From assembly GCA_027531565.1 (NCBI GenBank), contig JAPZSB010000013.1:1-54620 (forward strand): a stretch of DNA of 54,620 bases. Direction: 5' to 3'. Origin of the DNA: Beijerinckiaceae bacterium (GTDB taxonomy: Bacteria; Pseudomonadota; Alphaproteobacteria; Rhizobiales; Beijerinckiaceae). Position numbers and translations under genes: made by a program. Shown here one piece after another: positions 1-18,581 of the stretch. The notes under the pieces are model-generated. The model was not told where the DNA came from, searched no databases, and saw only the letters and a list, made by a program, of their open reading frames with translations. Every line of letters starts with the position of its first letter. Position 1 is the stretch's first letter.

Positions 1-136
1 CCGTGAACGTCGCACCGCCCGTCTCGGCAAGAACCTTCGTGATCGCCGCCGTCAGCGACGTCTTCCCATGGTCGACGTGACCGATCGTCCCGATGTTGCA
101 GTGCGGCTTCGTACGAGAAAACTTTTCCTTGGCCAT
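1..136 (-). CDS. tuf: Elongation factor Tu, N-terminal part (cut by window edge)
   Basis: EF-Tu delivers aminoacyl-tRNA to the ribosome. Only about the first 45 residues are inside the window. They begin [20 protein letters not shown] and continue with [12 protein letters not shown], which contains the P-loop (GHVDHGKT) of the GTPase domain. It is the last gene of the str operon (rpsL-rpsG-fusA-tuf) and starts 55 bp after fusA. The far end of the window carries the C-terminus of a tuf gene in the same orientation. The genome therefore has two tuf copies, one in each classic location. Confidence 0.97.
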   Translation of the reverse strand, partial: MAKEKFSRTKPHCNIGTIGHVDHGKTSLTAAITKVLAETGGATFT

Positions 137-191
137 GAGGCCCTCCTGAAGATTGCGCGCCAGCGGCGCTCAACGGTTTGAACAAGCGCCC

Positions 192-2279
192 TTAGGCGTA
201 TTTCGAGATCACTTCTTCGGCCACATTGCGCGGCACTTCTGCGTAGTGGTCGAACACCATCGAGAACGAGGCGCGACCCTGGCTGAACGAGCGCAAGGCA
301 TTGACGTAGCCGAACATGTTGGCCAGCGGCACCATGGCATTCACGACATTCGCGTTGCCGCGCATGTCCTGGCCCTGGATCTGGCCACGGCGGGAATTGA
401 GATCCCCGATGACCGACCCGGTGAAGTCTTCCGGCGTCACCACCTCGACCTTCATGATCGGCTCGAGCAGGATCGCGCCGGCCTTCTGGAAGGCTTCGCG
501 CAGGCCCTGCCGGGCCGCGATTTCGAAGGCGATGGCCGACGAGTCAACCTCGTGATAGGCGCCGTCGGTCAGGCTCACCTTGATATCGACAACCGGGAAG
601 CCCGCGAGCGGACCCGAACCGATGACGCTCTCGAGACCCTTCTCGACGCCCGGGATATATTCCTTCGGCACCGAGCCGCCGATGATCTTCGACTCGAAGG
701 TGAAGCCGGCATTCGGCTCGTTCGGCTCGAGAACGAACTTGATGCGGGCGAACTGGCCCGAACCACCCGACTGCTTCTTGTGGGTGTAGTCATGCTCGAC
801 CTGGCGGGTGATCGTCTCGCGATACGCCACCTGCGGCGCGCCGACATTGACTTCCACCTTGTGGGTCCGCTTCAGGATGTCGACCTTGATGTCGAGATGA
901 AGCTCGCCCATGCCCTTGATGATGGTCTGGCCGGATTCCTGGTCGGTCGAGACGCGGAAGGACGGATCCTCGGCGGCGAGCTTGCCGAGGGCAATCGCCA
1001 TCTTTTCCTGGTCGCCCTTCGACTTCGGCTCGATCGCCATTTCGATGACCGGCTCGGGGAATTCCATACGCTCGAGAACAACCTGCTTGTTCGGGTCGCA
1101 CAGGGTATCGCCGGTCCGGCTGTCTTTCAGGCCGATCACGGCGATGATATCGCCGGCATAGGCTTCCTTGATTTCCTCGCGGTTGTTCGCATGCATCAGC
1201 AGCATGCGGCCGATGCGCTCTTTCTTCTCGCGGGTGGAGTTCGCGAGCGTCGAACCGGATTCCAGCTTGCCCGAATAGATGCGGCAGAAGGTCAGGACGC
1301 CGTAGGGATCGTCCATGATCTTGAAGGCGAGCATCGACAGCGGCTCGCTGTCCGACGACTTGCGCTCGGTCTCTTCGCCGGTATCGACGTCGATGCCCTT
1401 GATGGCCGGACGATCGAGCGGGGTCGGCAGGAAGTCGACAACCGCATCGAGAAGCGTCTGCACACCCTTGTTCTTGAAGGCCGAACCGCACAGCACCGGA
1501 TAGAAGGCGCCCGTGAGAACGGCCTTGCGGATGCACTTGCGGAGGGTTTCCTCGCTCGGCTCGTTGCCTTCGAGATAGGCTTCCATGGCCGCATCGTCCA
1601 TTTCGACGGCGGCTTCGACCATCGCTTCGCGATATTCCTTGGCCTTGTCGAGCATGTCCGCCGGGATCTCGATGTCGCGGTACGACGCGCCCAGCGCATC
1701 GTCATCCCAGACGACGCCCTTCATGCGGATCAGGTCGATGATGCCCTTGAAGTCCGATTCGGCGCCGATCGGCAGCTGGATCGCGACCGGCTTGGCGCCG
1801 AGGCGGGTCTTGATGTCGGAGAGGCAGCGATAGAAATCGGCGCCGATCTTGTCCATCTTGTTGGCGAACACGATCCGCGGCACGTTGTACTTGTCGCCCT
1901 GGCGCCAGACCGTCTCGGTCTGCGGCTCGACGCCCTGGTTCGAATCGAGCACGCAGACGGCACCGTCGAGCACGCGCAGCGACCGCTCGACCTCGATGGT
2001 GAAGTCGACGTGACCGGGCGTATCGATGATGTTCAGGCGCTTCTTCTTGCCATCACGGCCTTCCCAGAACGCGGTGGTCGCGGCCGAGGTGATCGTGATG
2101 CCACGCTCCTGCTCCTGCTCCATGAAGTCCATGGTGGCAGCGCCTTCGTGCACTTCGCCGATCTTGTGGCTCTTGCCGGTATAATAGAGGATACGCTCGG
2201 TCGTCGTCGTCTTGCCGGCATCGATGTGAGCCATGATGCCGAAGTTGCGATAATCCTCGAGGGGATATTGGCGGGCCAT
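192..2279 (-). CDS. fusA: Translation elongation factor G
   Basis: This is the GTPase that moves tRNA and mRNA through the ribosome and, with RRF, splits ribosomes after termination. At 695 aa it has the usual bacterial length. The G motifs are visible: G1 AHIDAGKT at residues 17-24, G2 RGITI at 59-63, G3 DTPGH at 86-90 and G4 NKMD at 140-143. Domains II-V follow, including the conserved GQFARI and RRGQIQG segments. It is the third gene of rpsL-rpsG-fusA-tuf, with a 35-bp gap after rpsG. A 724-aa open frame on the opposite strand is a high-GC shadow of this gene. Confidence 0.98.
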   Translation of the reverse strand: MARQYPLEDYRNFGIMAHIDAGKTTTTERILYYTGKSHKIGEVHEGAATMDFMEQEQERGITITSAATTAFWEGRDGKKKRLNIIDTPGHVDFTIEVERSLRVLDGAVCVLDSNQGVEPQTETVWRQGDKYNVPRIVFANKMDKIGADFYRCLSDIKTRLGAKPVAIQLPIGAESDFKGIIDLIRMKGVVWDDDALGASYRDIEIPADMLDKAKEYREAMVEAAVEMDDAAMEAYLEGNEPSEETLRKCIRKAVLTGAFYPVLCGSAFKNKGVQTLLDAVVDFLPTPLDRPAIKGIDVDTGEETERKSSDSEPLSMLAFKIMDDPYGVLTFCRIYSGKLESGSTLANSTREKKERIGRMLLMHANNREEIKEAYAGDIIAVIGLKDSRTGDTLCDPNKQVVLERMEFPEPVIEMAIEPKSKGDQEKMAIALGKLAAEDPSFRVSTDQESGQTIIKGMGELHLDIKVDILKRTHKVEVNVGAPQVAYRETITRQVEHDYTHKKQSGGSGQFARIKFVLEPNEPNAGFTFESKIIGGSVPKEYIPGVEKGLESVIGSGPLAGFPVVDIKVSLTDGAYHEVDSSAIAFEIAARQGLREAFQKAGAILLEPIMKVEVVTPEDFTGSVIGDLNSRRGQIQGQDMRGNANVVNAMVPLANMFGYVNALRSFSQGRASFSMVFDHYAEVPRNVAEEVISKYA

Positions 2280-2314
2280 AACGTGTCCTCGTCCTGTCCG
2301 GTGCGGGGCCTGAA

Positions 2315-2785
2315 TTACCAGCGATAATGCGAGAAGGCGCGGTTGGCTTCGGCCATCCGGTGCGTCTCTTCGCGCTTCTTCACGGCGTTGCCGCGGTTGT
2401 TGGCGGCATCGAGCAGCTCCGACGAGAGGCGCTCGACCATGGTCTTGTCGTTACGGCTGCGGGCCGCATTGATGATCCAGCGGATCGCAAGCGCCTGGCG
2501 GCGCTCGGTGCGCACTTCGACCGGCACCTGGTAGGTGGCACCGCCGACGCGGCGCGACCGGACTTCGACGGCCGGCGCGACATTGTCGAGCGCCTGCTTG
2601 AAGAGCGGCAGCGGATCGGCCTTGGCGCGGCTCTCGATGATGTCGAAAGCGCCATAGACGATCTTTTCGGCGACCGACTTCTTGCCCTCGTACATGACGG
2701 CATTCATGAATTTCGTCAGCACGACGTCGCCATATTTGGCGTCCGGGATGATTTCGCGCTTTTCGGCAGCGTGACGGCGAGACAT
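2315..2785 (-). CDS. rpsG: 30S ribosomal protein S7
   Basis: Primary 16S rRNA-binding protein that nucleates assembly of the 30S head. The 156-aa length and the [12 protein letters not shown] start are typical of the family. Conserved [16 protein letters not shown] and [10 protein letters not shown] segments are present, and the protein ends SHYRW. It is second in the str operon, 30 bp after rpsL and 35 bp before fusA. In enterobacteria S7 represses this operon at the rpsL-rpsG junction; I did not identify an equivalent structure in the 30-bp gap here. Confidence 0.98.
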   Translation of the reverse strand: MSRRHAAEKREIIPDAKYGDVVLTKFMNAVMYEGKKSVAEKIVYGAFDIIESRAKADPLPLFKQALDNVAPAVEVRSRRVGGATYQVPVEVRTERRQALAIRWIINAARSRNDKTMVERLSSELLDAANNRGNAVKKREETHRMAEANRAFSHYRW

Positions 2786-2815
2786 GTGTAAACCCTCTTG
2801 AACCGAAGCCGAATC

Positions 2816-3187
2816 TTACTTCGGACGCTTCGCGCCGTACTTCGAACGGCGCTGCTTGCGGTTCTTGACACCTTGCGTGTCGAGAACGCCGCGGAGAATG
2901 TGATAGCGAACGCCCGGAAGGTCCTTCACGCGGCCCCCGCGGATCATCACCACCGAGTGTTCCTGAAGGTTGTGGCCTTCACCGGGGATGTAGCCGATCA
3001 CTTCGAAGCCATTGGTGAGACGCACCTTGGCGACCTTGCGAAGCGCCGAGTTCGGCTTCTTCGGGGTCGTGGTGTAGACGCGCGTGCAGACGCCGCGCTT
3101 CTGCGGGCAGGCTTCCAGCGCCGGAACCTTGTTCCGGTTACGGACAGCTTCCCGGGGCTTCCGGATCAACTGGCTAATCGTCGGCAT
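2816..3187 (-). CDS. rpsL: 30S ribosomal protein S12
   Basis: S12 sits at the decoding centre and controls translational accuracy. I chose the ATG at 3187, which gives the standard 123-aa protein beginning [12 protein letters not shown]. The open frame runs further upstream to 3331, but that extension has no S12 homology. The lysines changed in streptomycin-resistant strains are intact (in [10 protein letters not shown] and GGRVKDLPG), so the sequence looks streptomycin-sensitive; that is inference from known mutations. First gene of the str operon, expressed from the 560-bp region that separates it from rpoC. Confidence 0.97.
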   Translation of the reverse strand: MPTISQLIRKPREAVRNRNKVPALEACPQKRGVCTRVYTTTPKKPNSALRKVAKVRLTNGFEVIGYIPGEGHNLQEHSVVMIRGGRVKDLPGVRYHILRGVLDTQGVKNRKQRRSKYGAKRPK

Positions 3188-3749
3188 TCGATGCCCTTCT
3201 CTTACCTGTTCCCTCCCGAGGGAGGCCCGTTGGGCCCGAAAGCCCGAATGTTTCGGCCCCGTGCGGGACCGTCCTGCGCCCGACCGCCCTGAAGACCGGT
3301 ACGAAGCGCAAAAATGCGCCGTTCGGGCCATGCCTGAGCGGGCCCAAAAGGCGCCTGAACCAGAGGATCGGACGGACGGACCGTACGATCATGACCGGCT
3401 CGACCAATGATCCAGGATCACGGATCGATCTGTTGCTGGTCGCTTGGAAAGCAGCGTTTGATCCGGGTCGTTCCGCGATGGTTCGCGAAGCATGCACAGA
3501 TCACAGCCTGCTAAGTGGCGTGCTTCTGACTCGGCAGGGCGGGATTGTCAACACCCTTTTCCTGCTTTGCGGTCAATGCATGCACGATCTGCGGAATTTG
3601 CCACGCCAGCGGACCGTTCCGCCCCGGGCCAGACCGCCGCAAGCATCCGCACCCCCGCCGGAGCGGGGCTGGAAAGGGTCGCGATGCCCAAAGCGAAAGG
3701 GGCGGACCCGAAGGCCCGCCCCGTGTTTTCCTGAACGGAACGCGGACGC
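3188..3749 (-). promoter_or_regulatory. Intergenic leader/promoter region of the str operon
   Basis: This 560-bp stretch between rpoC and rpsL has no credible gene; the short open frames in it overlap on several strands and match nothing I know. It contains the rpoC terminator near its upstream end. A consensus -35 hexamer TTGACA lies on the minus strand (3551 down to 3546), but I see no convincing -10 at 17-18 nt spacing, so the start of the str transcript is not fixed. Confidence 0.4.
3687..3722 (-). terminator. Rho-independent terminator after rpoC
   Basis: On the minus strand a 10-bp stem (GGGGCGGGCC with GGTCCGCCCC, one G-U pair) is closed by a UUCG tetraloop at 3699-3722 and followed by TTTCGCTTT. 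It lies 27 bp beyond the rpoC stop codon and ends the rpoBC transcript before the str operon. Confidence 0.88.
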
Positions 3750-7937
<4,188 letters not shown>

Positions 7938-8073
7938 CAGTCGTCTCCTGGGGGATGCCGGCGGCCACGTCTGGCTGCGAATCCCGATCCGATAACTCTA
8001 TCCTACGCGATCACGACGGCCGGGCGAGACACGCCGGGCCGGAAAGGGAGGGAACCCCCTCCCCGCCTGCAGG

Positions 8074-12225
<4,152 letters not shown>

Positions 12226-12346
12226 CTTGATCCTCGTTAAAGCACGTCCGAATACGACGGGGATACGGTCACCGCGGCAACCGACCGAAACCGTTCGCGA
12301 ACGGCTTGGGTCGATCGGGCTTACGAACCACCGGTTCGTTCAGACC

Positions 12347-12376
12347 AAAAGGCCCGCGCAGGAAAACCTGCGCGGG
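12347..12376 (-). terminator. Terminator/attenuator between rplL and rpoB
   Basis: A perfect 10-bp inverted repeat (CCCGCGCAGG / CCTGCGCGGG) with a four-base loop, followed on the minus strand by CCTTTTGG. It lies 33 bp after the rplL stop and 128 bp before rpoB. In E. coli a partial terminator at this junction lowers rpoBC expression relative to L7/L12; the same role is inferred here. Confidence 0.75.
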
Positions 12377-12408
12377 TCAATGATGTCAGGGGCCCCGGAG
12401 GGCCGAAC

Positions 12409-12789
12409 TCACTTGAGTTCGACCTTGGCGCCAACAGCTTCGAGCTGCTTCTTGATCTTCTCGGCTTCGTCCTTGGCAGCGCCTTCCTTGACGGTCTTCG
12501 GGGCGCCTTCGACGAGGTCCTTGGCTTCCTTCAGGCCCAGGCCGGTGATGGCGCGGACTTCCTTGATGACTTCGATCTTCTTGTCGCCGGCCGAGGCGAG
12601 AACAACCGTGAACTCGGTCTTCTCTTCAACGGCAGCAGCGGCAGCGCCACCACCAGCCGGAGCGGCGGCAACGGCAACGGCGGCGGCGGCGGAAACGCCC
12701 CACTTCTCTTCGAGCATCTTGGCCAGTTCGGCGGCTTCGAGAACGGTGAGGTTCGACAGTTCGTCGACGAGTTTGGACAGGTCAGCCAT
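12409..12789 (-). CDS. rplL: 50S ribosomal protein L7/L12
   Basis: Acidic stalk protein that recruits translation GTPases. The start is set at the ATG at 12789 ([14 protein letters not shown], 126 aa). The upstream ATG at 12795 is only one base from the AAGGA ribosome-binding site, whereas 12789 has 7-base spacing. The N-terminal dimerisation helix, an Ala/Gly/Pro-rich hinge (about residues 36-55) and the C-terminal factor-binding domain with the [13 protein letters not shown] segment are visible. It lies 87 bp after rplJ, as expected for the L10-L12 pair. Confidence 0.97.
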   Translation of the reverse strand: MADLSKLVDELSNLTVLEAAELAKMLEEKWGVSAAAAVAVAAAPAGGGAAAAAVEEKTEFTVVLASAGDKKIEVIKEVRAITGLGLKEAKDLVEGAPKTVKEGAAKDEAEKIKKQLEAVGAKVELK

Positions 12790-12876
12790 GGTCATATCCT
12801 TCGGCTATCAATCGTTGCATTCGTTTTTCGCGGAGCGGCCCGCAGGAACGGGCGGCCCCAGATCGGGTTCTTCGTC

Positions 12877-13395
12877 TCAGGCTGCTTCGTCTCGCTTGGC
12901 ATACGCCCCGAACACACGCGCCAGCTTTGCGGCAGGCGCGGTCGAGAGCTGCGCGATCTTCGTCGCCGGGGCCTGGATCAGGCCGATCAGCTTCGCACGC
13001 AGTTCGTCGAGCGACGGCATGGTGGCCAGGGCCTTCACACCATCGACGTTGAGCGCGGTCTTGCCCATCGCCCCGCCGAGGATCACGAGCTTGTCGTTCC
13101 CCTTGGCGAATTCCACCGCCACCTTCGGAGCCGCGACCGGGTCATCCGAATAGGCAAGAATGGTCGGGCCCTTCATGAGGCCCGCGATAGACGCGACATC
13201 AGTGCCATCGAGCGCGATTTTCACGAGGCGATTCTTCGCGACCTTCACCGTGGCGCCAGCTGCTTTCATGTCCTTGCGGAGCTTCTGCATCTGGGCAACG
13301 GTCAGGCCGGAATAATGCGCGACGACAACCACACTGGCCTTCGAGAAGACCGAGTTGAGTGTCGAGACGAGCTCTTCTTTACCAGCTCTATCCAC
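12877..13395 (-). CDS. rplJ: 50S ribosomal protein L10
   Basis: L10 anchors the L7/L12 stalk to 23S rRNA. I chose the GTG at 13395, giving a 172-aa protein beginning (M)[16 protein letters not shown], which matches the usual alphaproteobacterial L10 start. A CGGAG ribosome-binding site lies 7-8 bases upstream. The frame stays open to an ATG at 13491, but that extension is not L10-like. The C-terminal Ala-rich helix that binds L12 dimers is present ([15 protein letters not shown]). It is first in an rplJ-rplL pair with its own long leader, so it is probably autoregulated by L10(L12)4. Confidence 0.95.
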   Translation of the reverse strand: MDRAGKEELVSTLNSVFSKASVVVVAHYSGLTVAQMQKLRKDMKAAGATVKVAKNRLVKIALDGTDVASIAGLMKGPTILAYSDDPVAAPKVAVEFAKGNDKLVILGGAMGKTALNVDGVKALATMPSLDELRAKLIGLIQAPATKIAQLSTAPAAKLARVFGAYAKRDEAA

Positions 13396-14001
13396 GTGCT
13401 TTCTCCGGATCGGGGCACGGGATGGTCCCTGCCCCTCTCTGCGCTCTGCCATCCTCTGGCGGCGCATCGGATGCGACACCCAGAAGGACAACGGTTCATG
13501 CGGGTTGCCCCGCCTTGACCCCTCCCCGGTTGTCCGGATCGAGGCCCGCCTGTCCCCCTGGGGATGAACGGGAAATTCCCGCGAACCCTAGGGCCGAGAA
13601 AACGAACGCGGCGCTCCGCAGGGATGACCCTTCGGAAGCGCGAATTCCTTTCCCCATCTATGCAGGCTTGTCCCTCCGGAGATCGGCTCTCCCCGGAAAG
13701 CCGCGGCAAGGCCGCGGACGATTAAGCCGGTGACAGAAAACACTCCCCTGATCGCTTGCGCGAACCGGATCGACGTGAATGTCTGACAACCCTTGCACCT
13801 GCAGTCTCGGACAGGATTGACTGGTTTGGAAGAAAGGATCACTCTGGATCGCCCTATTCCAGCCAGTTCGCCCCCTTGTCGGGCGCGACAGAAAAGGACA
13901 CGGTTTCCCGCGATCCTCTTCCGCAAGCTGTGGTCAATAATGCCTAGACGATCAGGACGCAAGAGGGGGCTTGACAAAATCCCGAACTTTGTTCCGGCCG
14001 A
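13396..14001 (-). promoter_or_regulatory. Long rplJ upstream/leader region
   Basis: About 600 bp without a credible gene. It must hold the rplJ-rplL promoter because the gene above it is unrelated. A tight hairpin (CCGCGGC / GCCGCGG with a 3-nt loop) lies at 13701-13717, and CG-rich potential stems continue toward rplJ. An L10-type autoregulatory leader is plausible here, but I cannot fold it or align it to the known element by eye. A consensus TTGACA on the plus strand near 13975 has no matching -10. Confidence 0.4.
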
Positions 14002-14012
14002 TCATGCCGGAA
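13992..14012 (-). terminator. Possible weak terminator of the acyltransferase gene
   Basis: A 7-bp inverted repeat (TTCCGGC / GCCGGAA, 7-nt loop) spans the stop codon of the acyltransferase gene. The following minus-strand sequence has only an interrupted T-rich stretch (ATTTTG about 15 nt later), so termination here would be inefficient. Confidence 0.35.
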
Positions 14013-15147
14013 CGGTCTGTCCCGGCGTCGCCGCTTCGGCCGGGCGGGCACGGGTGACCATGAACGGCCGCTCGATGAAGCGGTAGGTCTTGGCCGAGAT
14101 CACGATCGTCACCACCAGCAGCAGCGCGATGACCGCGAGGTCGATGGCGGTACCGCCGAAGCTGAAGACGCGGCCGCTGCCCGAACCCGAGACGGTCAGC
14201 GGAACCTTCAGCGCCTTCTCCACCACGATCAGCACCAGGCGCAGGCCGTAATAGAGCAGCGCATGGACGAGATAGATCGAGTAGCTCCACAGGCCGAGCG
14301 CCTGGATCGGGCGGCTTTCGAGGGCGGCCGTCAGCACGCCCCGGCCCTGGCTGAACACCACGATCACGCCGGCGAAAACGAGGGGCGCGAACAGCGAGGA
14401 AAGGTTGACGCCGGTGGCCAGGAGGTAGCTCGACAGCGCCAGCACGACGGCGATCTCGACGCCGGTGCTGCCCTCGACGACAAACCGCTCGGACCGCACG
14501 AGCCGGTAGGTCGCGGCGCCGATGAAGAAGCCGTACACCGCCCGGAACAGCCCGAAATCATGGGTGGCGAACAGGTAGATCGGCGAATTCCAGGCCACCA
14601 GGAGCATGGCCCCGAAGGCGATCGGCAGCAGGGCCTTGTCGAGATGGCGGCGGAAGGCCAGCGCGGCAGCCGCAAAGATCAGATAGGTCCAGAACTCGAC
14701 CGAGATGCTCCAGGCGGGGCCATTCCAGGTGGTCGTGCCATGGAGGTTGAGCGACTGGGTCATCGTGATGTTGCTCAGCAGCGCCATCCACGACTTGCTG
14801 GCCGTGAAGGGCGCCTCCTCGAGCGGCAGCGCCACGAAGGCCTGCAGGATGGCCTTGAGCATCTCGATGCCGAAAAAGGCGAACAGGATGGAGAAATGGA
14901 GCGGCCAGATGCGCCAGAAGCGCTTGGTCATGAAATCCCGGGTCGAGCCGGCATCGACGATCCGCGTGCCCCAGGCATGCATGATGACGAAGCCCGACAG
15001 GACGAAGAAGAAATCGACGAAGAGTTCCCAGTTCTTCCAGCCGGCCATGTCGCGCAGCGGATTGTCGATCGGAGCATGATAGAATGCGATCGCAAGGGCG
15101 GCCAGGCCGCGCCATCCGTCCAGGGCCTCGTAACGCTTCGACTCCAT
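14002..15147 (-). CDS. Acyltransferase 3 (OafA/YrhL-type) integral membrane protein
   Basis: Family members transfer acyl groups (often acetyl) to cell-surface sugars. The 381-aa protein begins at the ATG at 15147 (MESKRYEALDGWRGLAALAIAFYH); the open frame extends to 15282, but the RYxxLDGxRGLAAL motif is the family's true N-terminus. About ten hydrophobic segments run from residue 15 to the end. Other family marks are the early histidine (FYHAP), FFVLSGFVI, and a RFWRIWPLH arginine motif. The natural substrate cannot be told. It sits between rplA and rplJ on the same strand, after the rplA terminator, which is an unusual place that splits the ribosomal protein cluster. Confidence 0.88.
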   Translation of the reverse strand: MESKRYEALDGWRGLAALAIAFYHAPIDNPLRDMAGWKNWELFVDFFFVLSGFVIMHAWGTRIVDAGSTRDFMTKRFWRIWPLHFSILFAFFGIEMLKAILQAFVALPLEEAPFTASKSWMALLSNITMTQSLNLHGTTTWNGPAWSISVEFWTYLIFAAAALAFRRHLDKALLPIAFGAMLLVAWNSPIYLFATHDFGLFRAVYGFFIGAATYRLVRSERFVVEGSTGVEIAVVLALSSYLLATGVNLSSLFAPLVFAGVIVVFSQGRGVLTAALESRPIQALGLWSYSIYLVHALLYYGLRLVLIVVEKALKVPLTVSGSGSGRVFSFGGTAIDLAVIALLLVVTIVISAKTYRFIERPFMVTRARPAEAATPGQTVPA

Positions 15148-15340
15148 TGCTTCTCTCCGATACAACTCGACAGCCTCGCCCTTGAGTTGCAAGCCCTGCG
15201 CCAGAACCAACGCATAGGCGAGAGGTCTTTCCAGCCCGTGAATCGGATCATCCGTTCCAGCACGGGACGGTTCCGCCGGCACTGTCCGGAAACGGCACGG
15301 GAGCCGGCAGCAGGAAACCCCGCGCCGGAGGGCGCAAACG

Positions 15341-15370
15341 AAAAGCCCCGCGCCAGGTGGCGCGGGGCTT
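15341..15370 (-). terminator. Rho-independent terminator after rplA
   Basis: A 12-bp perfect stem (AAGCCCCGCGCC / GGCGCGGGGCTT, 4-nt loop, 15343-15370) is followed on the minus strand by a short T run (CTTTTCG). It lies 28 bp after the rplA stop codon. It separates rplK-rplA from the acyltransferase gene and rplJ-rplL. Confidence 0.9.
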
Positions 15371-15398
15371 GGATCCGTCAGCCGGGAAGGCCGGAACT

Positions 15399-16121
<723 letters not shown>

Positions 16122-16125
16122 GGCG

Positions 16126-16575
16126 TTACCCCACGACCTCGAGGCCCATGGCACGGGCCGAACCACGGATCTGCTCGACGGCGGAGTCGATCGAGTCGCA
16201 ATTCATGTCGACGATCTTCTTCTCGGCGATATCGCGCAGCTGCGCTTCGGTCACCTTGCCGACGAAGGCGCCCTTGCCGGGGGTCTTCGAACCCGAGGCC
16301 GGCTTCTTGCCGAGCTTCAGATTGGCGGCCTTCTTGAGGAAATAGGTCACCGGCGGCTGCTTCATCTCGAAGGTGAAGGAGCGGTCGGCATAGGCCGTGA
16401 TGACGACGGGGATCGGCATCCCCTTTTCCATCTGCGCGGTCTTCGCATTGAAGGCCTTGCAGAATTCCATGATGTTCAGACCACGCTGACCGAGGGCCGG
16501 ACCCACGGGCGGCGCCGGCTTGGCGTCGCCAGCCGGAATCTGCAGCTTGATAAAGCCGATGATTTTCTTTGCCAT
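16126..16575 (-). CDS. rplK: 50S ribosomal protein L11
   Basis: L11 binds the GTPase-associated centre of 23S rRNA and is needed for stringent-response activation by RelA. The 149-aa protein has the proline-rich N-terminal motif [20 protein letters not shown] and the C-terminal rRNA-binding domain. It is first of the rplK-rplA pair, 242 bp after nusG, with a leader containing an 11-bp inverted repeat. Confidence 0.97.
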   Translation of the reverse strand: MAKKIIGFIKLQIPAGDAKPAPPVGPALGQRGLNIMEFCKAFNAKTAQMEKGMPIPVVITAYADRSFTFEMKQPPVTYFLKKAANLKLGKKPASGSKTPGKGAFVGKVTEAQLRDIAEKKIVDMNCDSIDSAVEQIRGSARAMGLEVVG

Positions 16576-16593
16576 GTCTCTCTCCAGAACCCG

Positions 16594-16671
16594 GCCGGAC
16601 CACGAGGGGTGCCGTCGGGGGCGAAGGCCCTTCCCCGGGCGGGGTCAGGCCGATTGGAACCGTGGTCCGGC
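16594..16671 (-). promoter_or_regulatory. Inverted repeat in the rplK leader
   Basis: Eleven-base arms GCCGGACCACG (16594-16604) and CGTGGTCCGGC (16661-16671) can pair across a 56-base loop and end 19 bp before the rplK start. A base-paired leader here could be an L1 autoregulatory site, but I cannot show similarity to the known L1 target, so only the repeat itself is certain. Confidence 0.45.
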
Positions 16672-16817
16672 TTTGCGTGGTGGCTTCCGAGAAGAAACCG
16701 CCAACCGCCCGCCACGGATTTCGGGCATCGGCCGCAGCCGATACCGGAAGTCGGTGCGCATAAGCGCAGAACCCGGGGAAAGCAAGCGAAAAGCGCTGCC
16801 TTCGGCTGTCCGGGACC

Positions 16818-17375
16818 TTATTTCAGCTTCTCGACCTGGCCGAATTCCAGCTCGACCGGGGTCGCGCGGCCGAAGATCGACACGGCCACCTTGAGGCGCT
16901 GGCGCGGGAAATCCACTTCCTCGACCACGCCGTTGAACGAGGCGAACGGGCCTTCGGCCACCTTCACGTTCTCGCCCACCTCGTAGATGATCGTGGTCTT
17001 CGGCTTCTCGCTGGTCTCGACGACCTGGCCCTTGATGCGCTCGGCCTCGGCATCGGGGATCGGGATCGGCTTCTTGTCGGCCCCGAGGAAGCCCGTCACT
17101 TTCGGCGTGTTCTTGATGAGGTGGTAAGCCTCGTCGGTCAGGTCGCATTTCACCAGCACATAGCCGGGAAAGAACTTGCGGTCGGTCTCGATGCGCCGGC
17201 CGCGACGGACTTCCGTCACCTTCTCGGTCGGGACGAGGATTTCCTCGAACAGGTCCTCGAGGCCGCGCAGGGCGGCGCCGTTCTTGATGTCATCCGCCAC
17301 CTTCTTCTCGAAATTCGAGAAGGCATGGACGATGTACCAGCGCTTGGGCCGTTCGGCACGGGCGGTCGCAGACAT
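16818..17375 (-). CDS. nusG: Transcription termination/antitermination factor NusG
   Basis: NusG binds RNA polymerase and links it to Rho and ribosomes. The 185-aa protein has an N-terminal NGN domain ([20 protein letters not shown], then [12 protein letters not shown]) and a C-terminal KOW domain ([23 protein letters not shown]). It starts 11 bp after secE, which is the universal secE-nusG arrangement, and is followed by a 242-bp gap before rplK. Confidence 0.97.
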   Translation of the reverse strand: MSATARAERPKRWYIVHAFSNFEKKVADDIKNGAALRGLEDLFEEILVPTEKVTEVRRGRRIETDRKFFPGYVLVKCDLTDEAYHLIKNTPKVTGFLGADKKPIPIPDAEAERIKGQVVETSEKPKTTIIYEVGENVKVAEGPFASFNGVVEEVDFPRQRLKVAVSIFGRATPVELEFGQVEKLK

Positions 17376-17386
17376 GATCGGGCTCC

Positions 17387-17584
17387 TCAGCGGCCGATGC
17401 CGAGCACGAGCCCGACGCCCCAGCGGATCACCATGTCCGCCAGCAGGAAGAAGATCGACGCGACGATCACGAGCAGGAACACCATGCCGGTCGTGATCAT
17501 GGTTTCCTTGCGGGTCGGCCAGGAGACCTTCTTGCCTTCGGCCTGCACTTCCTGCAGGAATTCAACCGGGTTCGGCTTCGCCAT
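17387..17584 (-). CDS. secE: Preprotein translocase subunit SecE
   Basis: Small essential subunit that clamps the SecY channel. The 65-aa protein is the single-membrane-span form usual in alphaproteobacteria. It has a cytoplasmic amphipathic part with the hallmark [10 protein letters not shown] (residues 18-27) and one transmembrane helix (about 30-58). It is first in secE-nusG behind a clear promoter at 17732-17760. In many relatives a tRNA-Trp gene precedes secE; here that tRNA is 34 kb away. Confidence 0.96.
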   Translation of the reverse strand: MAKPNPVEFLQEVQAEGKKVSWPTRKETMITTGMVFLLVIVASIFFLLADMVIRWGVGLVLGIGR

Positions 17585-17731
17585 CGCCCATGATCCTTCT
17601 CGTTCCGGCGCCTGGCGCCAAGATCGCTGCGGGGCCGCGCCCTTTCAAGGGGGGACGGCCGTTTTTCGCCTGCAAGACCCCGTTCCCGCTCTGCGGGTCT
17701 GTCGTGGCCGGTTTGTCAGGGAATGAACGTT

Positions 17732-17760
17732 TACATAGTCGGTTGCGCGGGCAGCGTCAA
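17732..17760 (-). promoter_or_regulatory. Housekeeping promoter of secE-nusG
   Basis: Reading the minus strand, TTGACG (17760-17755) is followed after exactly 17 bases by TATGTA (17737-17732). Start of transcription is predicted near 17725, about 140 bp before secE. No other sigma-70-like pair of this quality was seen in the gap between secE and the next gene. Confidence 0.7.
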
Positions 17761-17843
17761 TTTCCGTTTTTCCGCCCGCCCCGCTTGCAGGAAGCCGCGC
17801 CGCCACCCATCTTGACGCGCGAGAGAGACGAGGGAGAACAGGC

Positions 17844-18572
17844 GTGTTTCGCGGTTTCAGCGCATTGGCTCTGGCAGCGGCCATGGCGCCCTTCTTCTTC
17901 TTCGCGCTGATCACGCTCTGGGCCCTCGGCCTGACCGTGGTCACCTTCGGCCCGGTCATTTTCGCCTTCATCGCATGGATCCTGCTGGCCCGCGCCGCCC
18001 GCAAGCAGCGCGCCGAGGCGAAGGCCGAACCGGTGATCGAGGCCCGGGTCGTGCGTGAATCCGCCCCGGATTATCCGGCGGAAGCCTACAGCCCGCCCGC
18101 CCATTTCGAACTGCTGCTCGGCGCCAAGCACGATATCGGCCGCATCCGCGGTGCCGCCGGCGCCATCCCCGATTCGGCCATCGCCCGGCAGTTCCGGGTG
18201 CTTGCCGACGTGGCGGACCATGTCCATGGCCGGCTCAAGGCCGAGCCGGTGAAGCTGGGCCTCGCCCGTCGCTATTTCGCCTCCTACCTGCCGCGCGCCG
18301 CCGATCTCGCCGAAGGCTATCACCGCCTCCGCAAGGACCAGCCGGGCGACGAATCGCGCCGCGCCAAGCTGCTCGACGTGCTCTACCGACTCGAAAGCGC
18401 GATGAAAAAGGAAGAGGCCGGACTTTCGGCGCCGGAAATGTCGCGCATTGACGCGGATATCCGCATCCTCTCCGACGATCTCAAGGGCTATGACCCCGAT
18501 TTCACGCGGGCGCCGGAGCCCATCCTCAACCGCGTCGACGAGATCGTCCGCAGCGCGCGGCGCAAGAGCTGA
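17844..18572 (+). CDS. XpaC-like membrane protein (5-bromo-4-chloroindolyl phosphate hydrolysis family)
   Basis: The 242-aa protein has an N-terminal hydrophobic region (about residues 5-50, probably two membrane spans) and a charged helical cytoplasmic part. The tail (LLDVLYRLESAMKKEEAG... and a final RRKS) resembles the XpaC family, whose biochemical role is unknown despite the name. The GTG start at 17844 has GGGAG seven bases upstream. It faces secE divergently and ends 9 bp from quiC tail to tail, with no terminator visible between. A telA-like partner, often found beside xpaC, is absent. Confidence 0.6.
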   Translation: MFRGFSALALAAAMAPFFFFALITLWALGLTVVTFGPVIFAFIAWILLARAARKQRAEAKAEPVIEARVVRESAPDYPAEAYSPPAHFELLLGAKHDIGRIRGAAGAIPDSAIARQFRVLADVADHVHGRLKAEPVKLGLARRYFASYLPRAADLAEGYHRLRKDQPGDESRRAKLLDVLYRLESAMKKEEAGLSAPEMSRIDADIRILSDDLKGYDPDFTRAPEPILNRVDEIVRSARRKS

Positions 18573-18581
18573 ACCAGCATC

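Noticed and set aside
13396-13491. N-terminal extension of rplJ to an ATG
   Set aside because: The extension is unlike any L10, and the GTG at 13395 has a proper ribosome-binding site and the canonical DRAGKEELV start.
13972-13995. Plus-strand promoter with consensus TTGACA near 13975
   Set aside because: No -10 element at a usable distance and no plus-strand gene follows.
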